From positions 837,501 to 901,500 of the forward strand of contig NZ_CP041025.1 of assembly GCF_006385135.1 (NCBI RefSeq): DNA of 64,000 bases, in the 5' to 3' direction. The notes beneath the pieces are model-generated. The model had not been told where the DNA came from. It searched no databases and was given only the letters and a program-made list of their open reading frames with translations. The DNA is from Paremcibacter congregatus. Lineage in GTDB: Bacteria > Pseudomonadota > Alphaproteobacteria > Sphingomonadales > Emcibacteraceae. A program made the translations under genes and the position numbers. Shown piece by piece: positions 19,577 through 28,683 of this stretch (position 1 is the stretch's first letter; every line of letters starts with the position of its first letter).

Positions 19577-19606
19577 ACCCCGTAACCAGGGTTAAACACT
19601 TTATAC

Positions 19607-19644
19607 AAACCGGCCCTGTATCTCAGAGGCCGGTTTTGTTTTTT
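19607..19644 (+). terminator. Intrinsic terminator/attenuator between rpmH and rnpA
   Basis: A perfect 9-bp stem AAACCGGCC / GGCCGGTTT (19607-19615 with 19628-19636) with a 12-base loop is followed directly by a T-rich tract. The rnpA ribosome site GGGAGACAGG begins at the end of the T-run. It should reduce transcription of rnpA relative to rpmH, matching the much lower need for RNase P protein than for a ribosomal protein. Confidence 0.8.
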
Positions 19645-19656
19645 TGGGAGACAGGA

Positions 19657-20112
19657 ATGTCCCAGGCGGCTTTAAGCCTTTCAGTCTTGAAAAAACGACC
19701 CGATTTCTTACGGGTGGCGGCCACCCAGGTCAAATGGGTGTCGGGCAGCTTGATTGTGCAGATGGCGCCCAGACCAGACCAGGCGGCGGCACATACCACA
19801 GATATCAGGGTGGGCTATACCGCCAGTAAGAAAGTCGGCAATGCTGTGGCTCGGGTACGGGCCAAGCGGCGCTTGCGGGAAGTGGCGCGCGCGGTGCTGC
19901 CGGAGCAGGGTCGGGCGGGCACGGATTATGTCCTGATTGCGCGGACTGCGACGGTGGATGTGCCCTATGATCAGCTGATTCGCGACCTGCGGTGGTGTGT
20001 TCGACGACTGCATGAACCCCGTGATCCTGATAAAGTGCGCAATTCCACAGGTCGCAAGTCTCTGAAAAGACGCGAAAAACCTGATCTTAAGGCAGAGAAG
20101 GGGGACGCATAG
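19657..20112 (+). CDS. rnpA: Ribonuclease P protein component
   Basis: The small basic subunit (151 aa) of the RNase P ribozyme that matures tRNA 5' ends. The core block is VGYTASKKVGNAVARVRAKR, the family RNR-type helix, preceded by LKKRPDFLRV and followed by DYVLIARTAT. The start is set at ATG 19657, which has GGGAGACAGG upstream; an upstream in-frame codon at 19636 overlaps the terminator T-run and is unlikely. yidD follows immediately. Confidence 0.96.
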   Translation: MSQAALSLSVLKKRPDFLRVAATQVKWVSGSLIVQMAPRPDQAAAHTTDIRVGYTASKKVGNAVARVRAKRRLREVARAVLPEQGRAGTDYVLIARTATVDVPYDQLIRDLRWCVRRLHEPRDPDKVRNSTGRKSLKRREKPDLKAEKGDA

Positions 20113-20415
20113 GTGAAACTGGTCATCTGGCTCTTGAAAGGCATGATCACAGTCTATAGATATACAGTCTCGCCGTTGCTGGGTAAAAACTGTCGATATC
20201 TGCCGACCTGTTCGGACTATGCCTATCAGGCGATCGACCGGTTTGGGCCTTTCAAGGGGACCTGGCTGGCGTTGCGGCGCATTGGCCGCTGTCATCCCTG
20301 GGGAGGCGAAGGATATGATCCTGTACCGGATCGGGTGGATAATTCTGGAGATATTTCCGGAAAAAGAAAATGTTGTAACGGCAAAGCCGATCATTCGGTG
20401 GGCCAAAAAAAGTAA
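20113..20415 (+). CDS. yidD: Membrane protein insertion efficiency factor YidD
   Basis: A 100-aa membrane-associated protein that assists YidC-dependent membrane protein insertion. Family blocks are YRYTVSPLLGKNCRYLPTCS, YAYQAI and GRCHPWGGEGYDPVP. The GTG start directly abuts the rnpA stop, which indicates translational coupling. The last 25 residues are hydrophilic and variable, as usual for the family. yidC follows 15 nt later. Confidence 0.96.
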   Translation: MKLVIWLLKGMITVYRYTVSPLLGKNCRYLPTCSDYAYQAIDRFGPFKGTWLALRRIGRCHPWGGEGYDPVPDRVDNSGDISGKRKCCNGKADHSVGQKK

Positions 20416-20430
20416 CTAGAGAAGAAGTCG

Positions 20431-22200
20431 ATGGAAGACAACCGTAATTTTATGATCGCTATTGGTCTGACCTTGGTGATTTTGCTGGGCTATACCTATT
20501 TCTATGACGCCCCGCGTCAGGAGGCCCTGGAACAAGCACGGCTTGAGCAGCAAAAAGTGGAAGCCGCTCAAAAAGGTGACGAACTTCCTGACTTGAACTC
20601 TGGTGATGCGGCCCCGGGTAATCTGGCCAATCCTTCGGCAGACGGCGATATGCAAATCTCCGCCACGCGTGAAGAACTGATCAGCAACCGTGATAAGGTC
20701 CTGATCAAAAGCCCGCGCCTCCACGGCTCTATCGCCCTGAAAGGCGGCCGACTGGATGACCTGACGCTGGCTGATTATAAAGTTTCCCTGGAAGAAGGTG
20801 CCGAGGATGTTGCGCTTTTGAGCCCGGAAGGCAGTAAGAAAGCCTATTTCGTTGATTTGAACTGGGGCGTTGAGGGCAGCAAGGCGCCAACAGCGGATAC
20901 CGTATGGGCGGCGGATCAGGATACGCTGGAAGCCGGCGGTGCGGTAACCTTGTCGTGGGATAATGGCGAAGGCCTTTTGTTTACCCGGACCATCACCCTT
21001 GATGAAAATTACATGTTTGGGGTAAGCCAAAAAGTTACCAACAGTTCTGATAGCGCGGTTAAGGTGGCGCAATACGGTCGTGTTGTCCGTAAAGGCCGTC
21101 CGGAAGGACAGGCGCTTTATATCCTTCATGAAGGACCAATGTGGTCTTTGGATGAAGGGATTGAGGAATATTCTTACGGTGACCTGGAAGACATGGGACC
21201 GAAAGATAAAATTACGGCCAGCGGCACCGATGGCGGCTGGGTGGGCATCACCGATAAATACTGGTTGGTGGCCCTGATTCCGGATGCGAAAAAGGATTTT
21301 AATGTTGAGGTTTATCGTCGGGGCAATGAGACGTCGGAAAACTTCTATGCCAATTATTTCCATAACTGGACGGTTTTGCCCGCCGGTGAAAGCTATGTCG
21401 AGACGTCACGGCTGTTTGCCGGGGCGAAAGAAGTTTCATTGCTGGATTATTATACCGACATCGAAAATGTCAAAATGCTCAATTACGCGATTGACTGGGG
21501 CATGTTCTACTTCCTGACCAAACCGATTTTCTATCTTCTGGAGATCCTCTATGGTTTGGCGGGCAACTTCGGGGTTGCGATCCTGTTGCTGACGGCGCTG
21601 GTGAAACTGGCGCTGTTCCCGATTGCTAACAAAGGCTACAAGTCCATGAACAAGATGAAAGTCTTGCAGCCCAAGATGCAGGCCCTGAAAGAGAAATACG
21701 GCGATGACAAGGCCAAGATGCAGCAGGCCACGATGGAGCTTTACAAAAAGGAAAAGGTCAATCCGGTTTCCGGCTGTCTGCCCATGTTCCTGCAATTCCC
21801 GGTTTTCTTTGCGCTCTATAAAGTGCTTTATGTGACGATTGATATGCGTCATGCGCCCTTCTTTGGCTGGATCAAGGATCTGTCCGCGCCGGATACCATG
21901 CTGGTCACCAACCTGTTTGGTCTGATCCCTTGGGAACCTACGGGCTTTCTGGCGCTGGGGATCTTGCCGGTGGTCATGGGCTTTACCATGTGGTTGCAGA
22001 TGCAGATGACGCCATCCTCCGGTGATCCGATGCAGCGCAAGATTATGCTGTTTATGCCGATTGTCTTCACCTTCATGTTGTCACAATTCTCTGTTGGTTT
22101 GGTGATTTACTGGACGTGTAGTAACATCCTCGGCATCCTGCAGCAGTGGGTATTGATGCGCCGGGCTGATCCGGTGCCGACCGCCGACAAGAAGGCGTAA
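20431..22200 (+). CDS. yidC: Membrane protein insertase YidC
   Basis: A 589-aa Oxa1/YidC/Alb3 insertase that inserts and folds inner-membrane proteins with or without SecYEG. It is the Gram-negative form: an N-terminal anchor (about residues 7-25), a large periplasmic beta domain (about 60-345) and five C-terminal membrane segments, with the cytoplasmic coiled-coil loop KMKVLQPKMQALKEKYGDDK. The conserved groove-facing arginine falls in the TM2 region. It follows yidD and precedes engB by 5 nt. Confidence 0.97.
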   Translation: MEDNRNFMIAIGLTLVILLGYTYFYDAPRQEALEQARLEQQKVEAAQKGDELPDLNSGDAAPGNLANPSADGDMQISATREELISNRDKVLIKSPRLHGSIALKGGRLDDLTLADYKVSLEEGAEDVALLSPEGSKKAYFVDLNWGVEGSKAPTADTVWAADQDTLEAGGAVTLSWDNGEGLLFTRTITLDENYMFGVSQKVTNSSDSAVKVAQYGRVVRKGRPEGQALYILHEGPMWSLDEGIEEYSYGDLEDMGPKDKITASGTDGGWVGITDKYWLVALIPDAKKDFNVEVYRRGNETSENFYANYFHNWTVLPAGESYVETSRLFAGAKEVSLLDYYTDIENVKMLNYAIDWGMFYFLTKPIFYLLEILYGLAGNFGVAILLLTALVKLALFPIANKGYKSMNKMKVLQPKMQALKEKYGDDKAKMQQATMELYKKEKVNPVSGCLPMFLQFPVFFALYKVLYVTIDMRHAPFFGWIKDLSAPDTMLVTNLFGLIPWEPTGFLALGILPVVMGFTMWLQMQMTPSSGDPMQRKIMLFMPIVFTFMLSQFSVGLVIYWTCSNILGILQQWVLMRRADPVPTADKKA

Positions 22201-22205
22201 GGATC

Positions 22206-22886
22206 GTGTCATTGGAAGAACCAAATCTGGAACAGCAGGCCGAGCTTGAGGCGCAACGCCTTGAGCGCGGGCGTCTGTTGTTCGCCAAGCGGGCCGAATT
22301 TATGCTCGGTGTTGTGGCGTTGAAGCATTTGCCGCCGGCCGACCGGGTCGAGGTATCCTTCGCCGGCCGCTCCAATGTAGGAAAATCCAGCCTGCTGAAC
22401 GCTCTGGTCGGGCAGAACGGCCTTGCGCGGACCTCCAATACCCCCGGTCGGACCCAGGAAGTCAACTTCTTCGAGATTGGCGCAAAGGACGAAGACGGAC
22501 TTTATCTGTCGGACCTTCCGGGGTATGGCTATGCCAAAGTGTCGCGCTCTCTGGTCAAGGAATGGACAAAATTGCTGAAGAGCTACCTGCGGGGACGTCC
22601 CAATCTGCGGCGCGCCTTTGTGCTGGTGGACAGCCGTCACGGCATCAAGGATAGTGACCGCGAAATCATGACCATGATGGATGAATGTGCGGTATCCTAT
22701 CAGATCGTCCTGACCAAGATGGACAAGATCAAAAAAGCAGAACAGGAAAAGGTGGTCGCCAAAACCCAGGCGGATGTCCGTAAGAATGTCGCCGCTCACC
22801 CGGAAGTTCTGTTGACCAGTTCCACCAAGGGAGATGGTATCGCCGAATTGCGGGCCACCATTGCCGATATGGTATATGGAGGATAA
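22206..22886 (+). CDS. engB: Ribosome biogenesis GTP-binding protein EngB/YihA
   Basis: A 226-aa P-loop GTPase needed for large ribosomal subunit assembly and cell division. Motifs: G1 GRSNVGKSS, G2/switch I region NTPGRTQEVNFF, G3 DLPGYGYAKV and G4 TKMDK. The GTG start lies 5 nt after the yidC stop. An N-terminal extension of about 35 residues precedes the GTPase core. argB follows 48 nt later, the typical alphaproteobacterial order. Confidence 0.96.
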   Translation: MSLEEPNLEQQAELEAQRLERGRLLFAKRAEFMLGVVALKHLPPADRVEVSFAGRSNVGKSSLLNALVGQNGLARTSNTPGRTQEVNFFEIGAKDEDGLYLSDLPGYGYAKVSRSLVKEWTKLLKSYLRGRPNLRRAFVLVDSRHGIKDSDREIMTMMDECAVSYQIVLTKMDKIKKAEQEKVVAKTQADVRKNVAAHPEVLLTSSTKGDGIAELRATIADMVYGG

Positions 22887-22934
22887 CGCCGTGAAGGGAA
22901 ACTATTGGGACCCATGCCTACAGGGAGAGTTATC

Positions 22935-23852
22935 ATGACGGACGCTGTTCTCTCAGCAAAAGAAAAGAAAAAGGCGAGCTGGATAAAAAAAGCCAGCATT
23001 CTGTCTGAGGCGCTGCCGTATATGCGCCGTTACAGCGGCAAGACCATTGTCATCAAATATGGCGGACATGCCATGGGGGATGAGGATCTGGCCCTAAGTT
23101 TCGCCCATGATGTGGTGCTGATGAAACAGGTCGGCATGAATCCGATCGTGGTCCATGGTGGCGGCCCGCAGATTGGCCGTATGCTGGACCGTCTGAAGAT
23201 CGAGAGTTCCTTCATTGACGGCTTGAGAGTTACCGACAAGGCGACTGTTGAAGTCGTGGAAATGGTCCTGTCCGGCAGCATCAATAAATCCATTGTCGGG
23301 GCGATTAACCGGGTGGGAGGGCACGCCATCGGCCTGAGCGGCAAGGATAACAACCTTGTGGTGGCGGAACCATTGCGCCGGACCAAGAAAGACCCGGATT
23401 CCCAGATCGAACAGATTCTCGATCTGGGTTTTGTCGGCTACCCGAAAGAGGTCAACGGCGATTTCCTGAAGATGTTCCAGAATACCAACATTATTCCGGT
23501 GATCGCGCCGATCGGCCTTGGCGAGACGGGGGAAACCTATAACATAAATGCCGATACCATGGCGGGCGCAATCGCTGGCTCCTTGGTGGCGGAACGTCTA
23601 CTTCTGTTGACTGACGTCGCAGGGGTGCTGGATAAGGACAAGATACTGCTGCCGGACCTGACGGAAGAAAAAACCCATGCATTGATTGCCGATGGCACCA
23701 TTCTTGGCGGGATGATCCCGAAAGTGGATACTTGCCTGCATGCGGTGGAAAAGGGCGTCAAGGGGTCGGTCATCATTGATGGCCGGGTCGAACACGCCTT
23801 GTTGCTGGAACTGTTCACCGAACATGGGGTCGGGACATTGATCCATAAGTAG
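22935..23852 (+). CDS. argB: Acetylglutamate kinase
   Basis: A 305-aa amino acid kinase that phosphorylates N-acetylglutamate in the second step of arginine synthesis. Motifs: IKYGGHAM (phosphate loop), [13 protein letters not shown] (substrate site), [13 protein letters not shown] and [11 protein letters not shown] (nucleotide and magnesium site), and [10 protein letters not shown]. The N-terminal helix (about residues 10-30) is of the kind seen in arginine-inhibited hexameric enzymes, so feedback control is likely. The start is ATG 22935 with AGGGAG upstream rather than the earlier in-frame 22905 codon. A terminator follows. Confidence 0.96.
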   Translation: MTDAVLSAKEKKKASWIKKASILSEALPYMRRYSGKTIVIKYGGHAMGDEDLALSFAHDVVLMKQVGMNPIVVHGGGPQIGRMLDRLKIESSFIDGLRVTDKATVEVVEMVLSGSINKSIVGAINRVGGHAIGLSGKDNNLVVAEPLRRTKKDPDSQIEQILDLGFVGYPKEVNGDFLKMFQNTNIIPVIAPIGLGETGETYNINADTMAGAIAGSLVAERLLLLTDVAGVLDKDKILLPDLTEEKTHALIADGTILGGMIPKVDTCLHAVEKGVKGSVIIDGRVEHALLLELFTEHGVGTLIHK

Positions 23853-23873
23853 AGACATCTCAGTCGAAAAAAC

Positions 23874-23912
23874 AAGGGCGTGTTCTGGTGATGGAATGCG
23901 CCCTTTTTTATC
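23874..23912 (+). terminator. Terminator between argB and the convergent DUF2336 gene
   Basis: AAGGGCG / CGCCCTT stem (23874-23880 with 23899-23905), followed by a T-run on the plus strand and preceded by an A-run, so it can act in both directions for the convergent genes. Confidence 0.65.
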
Positions 23913-23915
23913 GGT

Positions 23916-25172
23916 TCAGGTGCCGCCGTCGTAAAGCGCCAGATCATACTCCATTTCCGCCCGTGACAAGGGGTATTGCACCCCTTCCTTGGCATTGATC
24001 ACCTGGCTGCTCGGGATGCAGGCGATTTCCAGCTGAAGTTTGATTGCGGTGCGCATGTTGAGTTCGGCGCGCCAGGCCAGGGCAACCACTCGGCGGGCTT
24101 TTTTGCTGGTGAGGATTTTGCGAATAGAGGTCAGAGGCATTTCCGCCAGCTGCGCCAGACAATGGAACAAAAGCTCCCGTTGGCGGTTCTTGATGGTGTT
24201 TTCGATAAAGGCGTCGTCGAGGAGTCCCTTGGCATGGAATTGCGCCGCCTGACTGGCGAGGGATTCGGCGTCATCTTCATCGCCTGTGGTTTCCTGAATG
24301 CGTTCGCGCACCTGTTTGAGGAGTTCCGTGGCAATGCTCTCGTCAAGATCATGGGCGCTGATCATGCGGTTGACCAGGGAAGAGGCGACAAAGCCGGCAA
24401 TGCGTTTGATGGCGCGCAGCGACAAATTCGGGCGTTCGGCCAGAGGGCGGTGTAATTCCTCCATCTCATTGGCCTGGCTAATGATTTTGTCGAGCGTACT
24501 TTCCCTGATTTGGGCGTTTTTATTGGCGAGAAGGGCGGCGACCGCGGGAATGTCGAGTGAGGCCGTCACTGCTTCAGAGACTTCCTCGTTGACCTGGTCT
24601 CTCTGGGCAATGGCTTTGATCGCACCACTGACGGTGGTGGCCGCGATGATTTCCTTCAGGTCTTCTGTGCTGAGCAGCGGCGAATATTCGAGAACCGGAG
24701 CGCAGACCTCCAGATGATCATCGTCGGCCAGTTTCCGAATGATCTGCTTTGGAACGCAATCAAAGGTTTTCAGTTCTTCCGAGACTATTTTCCGGACTTG
24801 CGGCAATTGATCGTTGGCCAGGGTTTCGAGTATTTCAAGGGCGCTTTCCCGGACTTTACTGACCTCGTCGTCAGTCAGGTCCGGCAGCATGCGGGCGATT
24901 TTGCGCGCCAGTTCCTGCCGCACCTCGGTATCTTCATCCTTCACCAGAAGATCGTTGGCCTGGTGGGGAGTGTTTTGATTGATGGCGATTTCCCGCCGGA
25001 CTTCCGGGGATTCATCCGTCGCCAGATAATAGAGGATCTCAGGCTTGGTTTCGGCATGAGACGCCAGTATGGTCTTATCGCGCCGATTTTGTTTTTTCAG
25101 GGCAGTTTTGGCTTCCTCATAGGAATATGTCTTGTCCCCGCCAGTGATTTTCTGGAGTATATTCTTAAGCAT
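23916..25172 (-). CDS. DUF2336 domain-containing protein
   Basis: A 418-aa, mostly helical soluble protein of the DUF2336 type found mainly in alphaproteobacteria. The N-terminal half has HEAT-like repeats recognisable by recurring D-x-x-x-E-V-R (DESPEVRREIAINQN and DEDTEVRQELARKI). The C-terminal half is the more specific DUF2336 helical part. The start ATG at 25172 lies inside the end of the upstream diguanylate cyclase gene (8-nt overlap), so translation is coupled. In Caulobacter one DUF2336 protein acts in a stress/regulatory circuit; that link is only by family. A role connected with c-di-GMP is inferred from the overlap. Confidence 0.85.
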   Translation of the reverse strand: MLKNILQKITGGDKTYSYEEAKTALKKQNRRDKTILASHAETKPEILYYLATDESPEVRREIAINQNTPHQANDLLVKDEDTEVRQELARKIARMLPDLTDDEVSKVRESALEILETLANDQLPQVRKIVSEELKTFDCVPKQIIRKLADDDHLEVCAPVLEYSPLLSTEDLKEIIAATTVSGAIKAIAQRDQVNEEVSEAVTASLDIPAVAALLANKNAQIRESTLDKIISQANEMEELHRPLAERPNLSLRAIKRIAGFVASSLVNRMISAHDLDESIATELLKQVRERIQETTGDEDDAESLASQAAQFHAKGLLDDAFIENTIKNRQRELLFHCLAQLAEMPLTSIRKILTSKKARRVVALAWRAELNMRTAIKLQLEIACIPSSQVINAKEGVQYPLSRAEMEYDLALYDGGT

Positions 25173-26970
25173 CCTGATCCCCCTTGTCGTTGTTTGGACC
25201 CATAATATCCGGTTCAAAAAGTACAGAGGTGTTCTTCCCTGTTCCTTTGGCGCGATACAGTGCCTGGTCCGCCTGATCCATCAATTGATCCAGCGTCGCT
25301 GGATTTTCCGGCAGGCTCATCGCCAGACCAATGGACAGGGACAGCTGTGGCCCATCCAGGCAGGCATTTTGATTGAGTTTCGTTGCGATCCTGACGAGGT
25401 TTTCGGCTTTGATGATGGCTTCTTCCTTGTCGATTTCGTCTAGCCAGATGGCGAATTCATCTCCGCCAAAACGGGCGGTATAGTCACCTACCCGGAGGTT
25501 GTCTTGCAACAATCTGGAGAGATCCTGAAGAATTTTGTCGCCGAAAACATGACCCTTCGTGTCATTGACAAGTTTGAAATTGTCCAGGTCGATGTATACC
25601 ATGGCGCTGGATTTGAGGCTTCTTTTCTGATTTTTAAGCCGCTTGTTTACATGGTCCCGAAAAGCCCGGCGATTGAGAAGGCCTGTCAGTTCGTCAGTAT
25701 AGGCGCGCCGTTCCAGTTCCGCATAGGTCAGGACCTGTTCGATGGCGATGCCCAGATGAGAAGTGATGCCACGGAACAGATGAATGTCATCTTCATGCCA
25801 GAGGGTTTCGCCGCTCCGAACCAGGAATATGGCGCCATTGTCTTGGGTATGGTGGTTGGTTACCCCCATCAGGATCTGATGGTCACCAAAGACGAGTGTT
25901 TGAATACGTTCTTGCGGTATGGCTTCGTTCTGCCAGACCTCCAGAGCTTTCTGGCAGAGGTTGGCAATCACATCTTCCGTCAGGGATATGCCCCGCTGGT
26001 GCTGAATCTCTGCCGTGAAGCCTTTTTGAGAGCAGGGCACCTTTTGAAGAATGCAGCAAAAATCGGTCTTGATGCCTTCCATGGTCGCCTTGACGGCGCC
26101 CTCGAACATTTTTGTAGGCGTTTGCATGTTTCGGATTGTTGCGATAATGCTGCTGAGGACATGTTCTTGTTTATTGGCGCGGCGCAGGGAAGCTTCCCTC
26201 TCCCGGATATGGGTGATGTCACGACAAACACCGCGGGCGCCTTTCCATTTGGCTTTGGCATCCAGTACAGGAACTGCAGAAACCAGCAAACAGGCCATGG
26301 ATCCATCTGCGCGATTGAGCCAGAGCTCCATTTCTGTGATCTTGTCGAGTGTATCAAACGGGTTGCGGTCACCAGCGCCGATAATCATTTCCTGGGAATT
26401 CTTGCCGTTTAACTCGTAAGCGGTATACCCGAGTATGCCTTTGGGGGAGACATAGATGAAATTGCCGCGGGTGTCCGTTTCCCAGGCGAAATCGGTTGAA
26501 CAACTGACCAGATCCTTGAACATCTGCCGCGAATCGACCAGTGCAGTGGTCAGGTTATGTTCAATGGTGGTTTCCCGGCCAAAGAGAAAAACCAGAGGGA
26601 TGTCTTCCTTGTTCTCCCGCTGGATCGGCAGGGCAGTAAGGTCGTAATGACGCAGACCATTGTTGTCCTTGATGGTTGTTTTCTGGGCATCAGGGCAATT
26701 GTTTGTCAGGCAGCGGGATACCATGCTTTTGAGGAATGTGTCCCGATTATGCAGGGGTGGCAGCAAGTGCAGCGCATAAACATTATGATGGATAATATTA
26801 AGCTGGCCATCAACCAGAAGAGCTGGCCCAGGGAAAAGGTCAATTGTAATCGCAGGATCAAACTTCCCAAGGGGAAGGGGTGTTTTTGAATCTTTTTTAT
26901 CATCCGGTTTGGTATTTAGCAAAACACGTGCGATATTTGTTTCCATAGGGGTGATACTCAATTTAAACAT
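25165..26970 (-). CDS. PAS-GAF-GGDEF diguanylate cyclase
   Basis: A 601-aa soluble signalling protein with a divergent PAS at about 35-130, a PAS/PAC at about 145-265, a GAF-like domain at about 280-425 and a GGDEF domain at about 430-590. The catalytic motif RFGGDEF is intact. RVGD lies five residues upstream, a match to the RxxD inhibitory site, so the enzyme should make c-di-GMP from GTP and be inhibited by its product. No EAL domain is present. It overlaps the DUF2336 gene by 8 nt, which implies a shared transcript. Confidence 0.93.
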   Translation of the reverse strand: MFKLSITPMETNIARVLLNTKPDDKKDSKTPLPLGKFDPAITIDLFPGPALLVDGQLNIIHHNVYALHLLPPLHNRDTFLKSMVSRCLTNNCPDAQKTTIKDNNGLRHYDLTALPIQRENKEDIPLVFLFGRETTIEHNLTTALVDSRQMFKDLVSCSTDFAWETDTRGNFIYVSPKGILGYTAYELNGKNSQEMIIGAGDRNPFDTLDKITEMELWLNRADGSMACLLVSAVPVLDAKAKWKGARGVCRDITHIREREASLRRANKQEHVLSSIIATIRNMQTPTKMFEGAVKATMEGIKTDFCCILQKVPCSQKGFTAEIQHQRGISLTEDVIANLCQKALEVWQNEAIPQERIQTLVFGDHQILMGVTNHHTQDNGAIFLVRSGETLWHEDDIHLFRGITSHLGIAIEQVLTYAELERRAYTDELTGLLNRRAFRDHVNKRLKNQKRSLKSSAMVYIDLDNFKLVNDTKGHVFGDKILQDLSRLLQDNLRVGDYTARFGGDEFAIWLDEIDKEEAIIKAENLVRIATKLNQNACLDGPQLSLSIGLAMSLPENPATLDQLMDQADQALYRAKGTGKNTSVLFEPDIMGPNNDKGDQDA

Positions 26971-27071
26971 TTTCCGATATCGCTATGGTAGCGGAGGAGG
27001 CTTAACAAGAAGTTTACCTGGTGTATTATTTCTTTTGAATCGATGACGATGAGTATGAAGGCAGTAAAATT

Positions 27072-27740
27072 ATGAATTTGGACAATAAACAGGTCAAACA
27101 CTGGGTTTTTGATTTGGACAATACCCTCTATCCTTCGGATAATAACCTGTTTGCGCAAATCAGTGACCGTATGGGGTATTTTATTGCAGACCGTTACGAT
27201 CTGCCTTTGGAGCAGGCCAAGGCGCGGCAAAAGAAATTTTTCCACGCCTATGGGACGACATTGAGGGGATTGATGGTTGAACATGACGTGCAACCTGACG
27301 AATTCCTGGAATATGTTCATGATATTGATTTTTCATTTCTTGCGCCGGACCCGGCTCTGAAGACGGTGCTTGGAAAACTGCACGGGCGGATGATTATTTA
27401 TACCAATGGGTCGGTTCCTTATGCGGAACGGGTTCTGGAGCACATCGGTCTGAGCAATATGTTTGATGACATTTTCGCCATTGAAAATGCCGATTATCTG
27501 CCCAAGCCCGCAGCCGCCAGTTATCAAAAAATGATTGAGACCACGGGTGTTGCTCCGCAGGATGCCGTGATGGTCGAGGATATGGCGCAGAATCTGATAC
27601 CGGCGAGCCGTATGGGCATGAAAACCGTCTGGTTGCCAACGGCGGAAGAGTGGTCTGCGCGCGGTCATGAGGCGGATCATATTGATTATACCGTGAACGA
27701 CCTGACCGCGTGGTTGGAGCAGCTGACCGGGCAGGCTTAA
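27072..27740 (+). CDS. Pyrimidine 5'-nucleotidase (HAD family)
   Basis: A 222-aa HAD-superfamily phosphatase of the SDT1/pyrimidine 5'-nucleotidase group. Motif I is VFDLDNTLYP with the nucleophile and acid/base aspartates, motif II is IYTNGS, motif III Lys lies near LPKPAAASYQ, and motif IV is VEDMAQNL. It probably dephosphorylates UMP/CMP or removes abnormal nucleotides. It lies upstream of dapD on the same strand, about 100 bp away, an arrangement common in alphaproteobacteria. Confidence 0.9.
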   Translation: MNLDNKQVKHWVFDLDNTLYPSDNNLFAQISDRMGYFIADRYDLPLEQAKARQKKFFHAYGTTLRGLMVEHDVQPDEFLEYVHDIDFSFLAPDPALKTVLGKLHGRMIIYTNGSVPYAERVLEHIGLSNMFDDIFAIENADYLPKPAAASYQKMIETTGVAPQDAVMVEDMAQNLIPASRMGMKTVWLPTAEEWSARGHEADHIDYTVNDLTAWLEQLTGQA

Positions 27741-27837
27741 AAACTGCGCCGTGTCGGCCTTAGAGTTATTGACAGTTTGCGGCTAATCACTATTGTGCTG
27801 CTGAGTAAGCCACATATTATACTTTAGGGAATTTTTT

Positions 27838-28683
27838 ATGACCGACATGTCATTACAAGCCACCATTGACAGCGCCTGGGAAAACCGGGACACCATCTCC
27901 GCCGCAACCACCGGCGAAGTCCGTGACGCCGTCACGCACGCTCTTAATCTGCTTGATTGCGGCAAGGCCCGCGTCGCCTCAAAGGAGACTGGCGAATGGG
28001 TGGTGCATCAATGGCTGAAGAAGGCGGTACTGCTGTCTTTCCGTCTTAATGATATGGCGATCATCAAAGGTGGCCCGGGAGAGAATACCAACTGGTACGA
28101 CAAGGTGCCGTCCAAATTCGAAGGCTGGGGCCAGACAGAGTTCGATCAAGCCGGCTTCCGCGCCGTGCCCAACGCCATTGTGCGCCGTTCGGCCTATATT
28201 GCGCCGGGTACGGTTTTGATGCCGTCCTTCGTCAATCTGGGCGCCTATGTGGACACCGGGACCATGGTTGATACCTGGACAACGGTTGGCTCCTGCGCCC
28301 AGATCGGCAAGGACGTCCATCTGTCGGGTGGTGTCGGCATCGGCGGTGTTCTGGAGCCGCTGCAGGCCGGTCCGGTGATCATCGAAGACAACTGCTTTAT
28401 CGGCGCCCGCTCCGAAGTGGCGGAAGGCGTGATTATCGAGCAAGGCGCGGTGCTCAGCATGGGCGTTTATATCGGGGCCTCGACCAAGATCATTGACCGG
28501 GAGACCGGCGAAATCTTCATGGGCCGCGTACCGGCCTATTCCGTGGTCGTGCCGGGCAACCTGCCAGGCAAGCCGCTGCCGGACGGGACGCCGGGACCAG
28601 GGCTTTATGCCGCCGTGATCGTCAAGCGTGTTGATGAGCGCACCCGTTCGAAAACCTCCATCAATGATCTGCTGAGAGCCTGA
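27838..28683 (+). CDS. dapD: Tetrahydrodipicolinate N-succinyltransferase
   Basis: A 281-aa left-handed beta-helix acyltransferase that transfers succinyl from succinyl-CoA to tetrahydrodipicolinate in lysine/meso-DAP synthesis. Hexapeptide repeats run from about residue 115 to 240 ([50 protein letters not shown]). The stop overlaps the start of dapE as TGATG, so the two succinylase-branch enzymes are translationally coupled. Confidence 0.97.
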   Translation: MTDMSLQATIDSAWENRDTISAATTGEVRDAVTHALNLLDCGKARVASKETGEWVVHQWLKKAVLLSFRLNDMAIIKGGPGENTNWYDKVPSKFEGWGQTEFDQAGFRAVPNAIVRRSAYIAPGTVLMPSFVNLGAYVDTGTMVDTWTTVGSCAQIGKDVHLSGGVGIGGVLEPLQAGPVIIEDNCFIGARSEVAEGVIIEQGAVLSMGVYIGASTKIIDRETGEIFMGRVPAYSVVVPGNLPGKPLPDGTPGPGLYAAVIVKRVDERTRSKTSINDLLRA

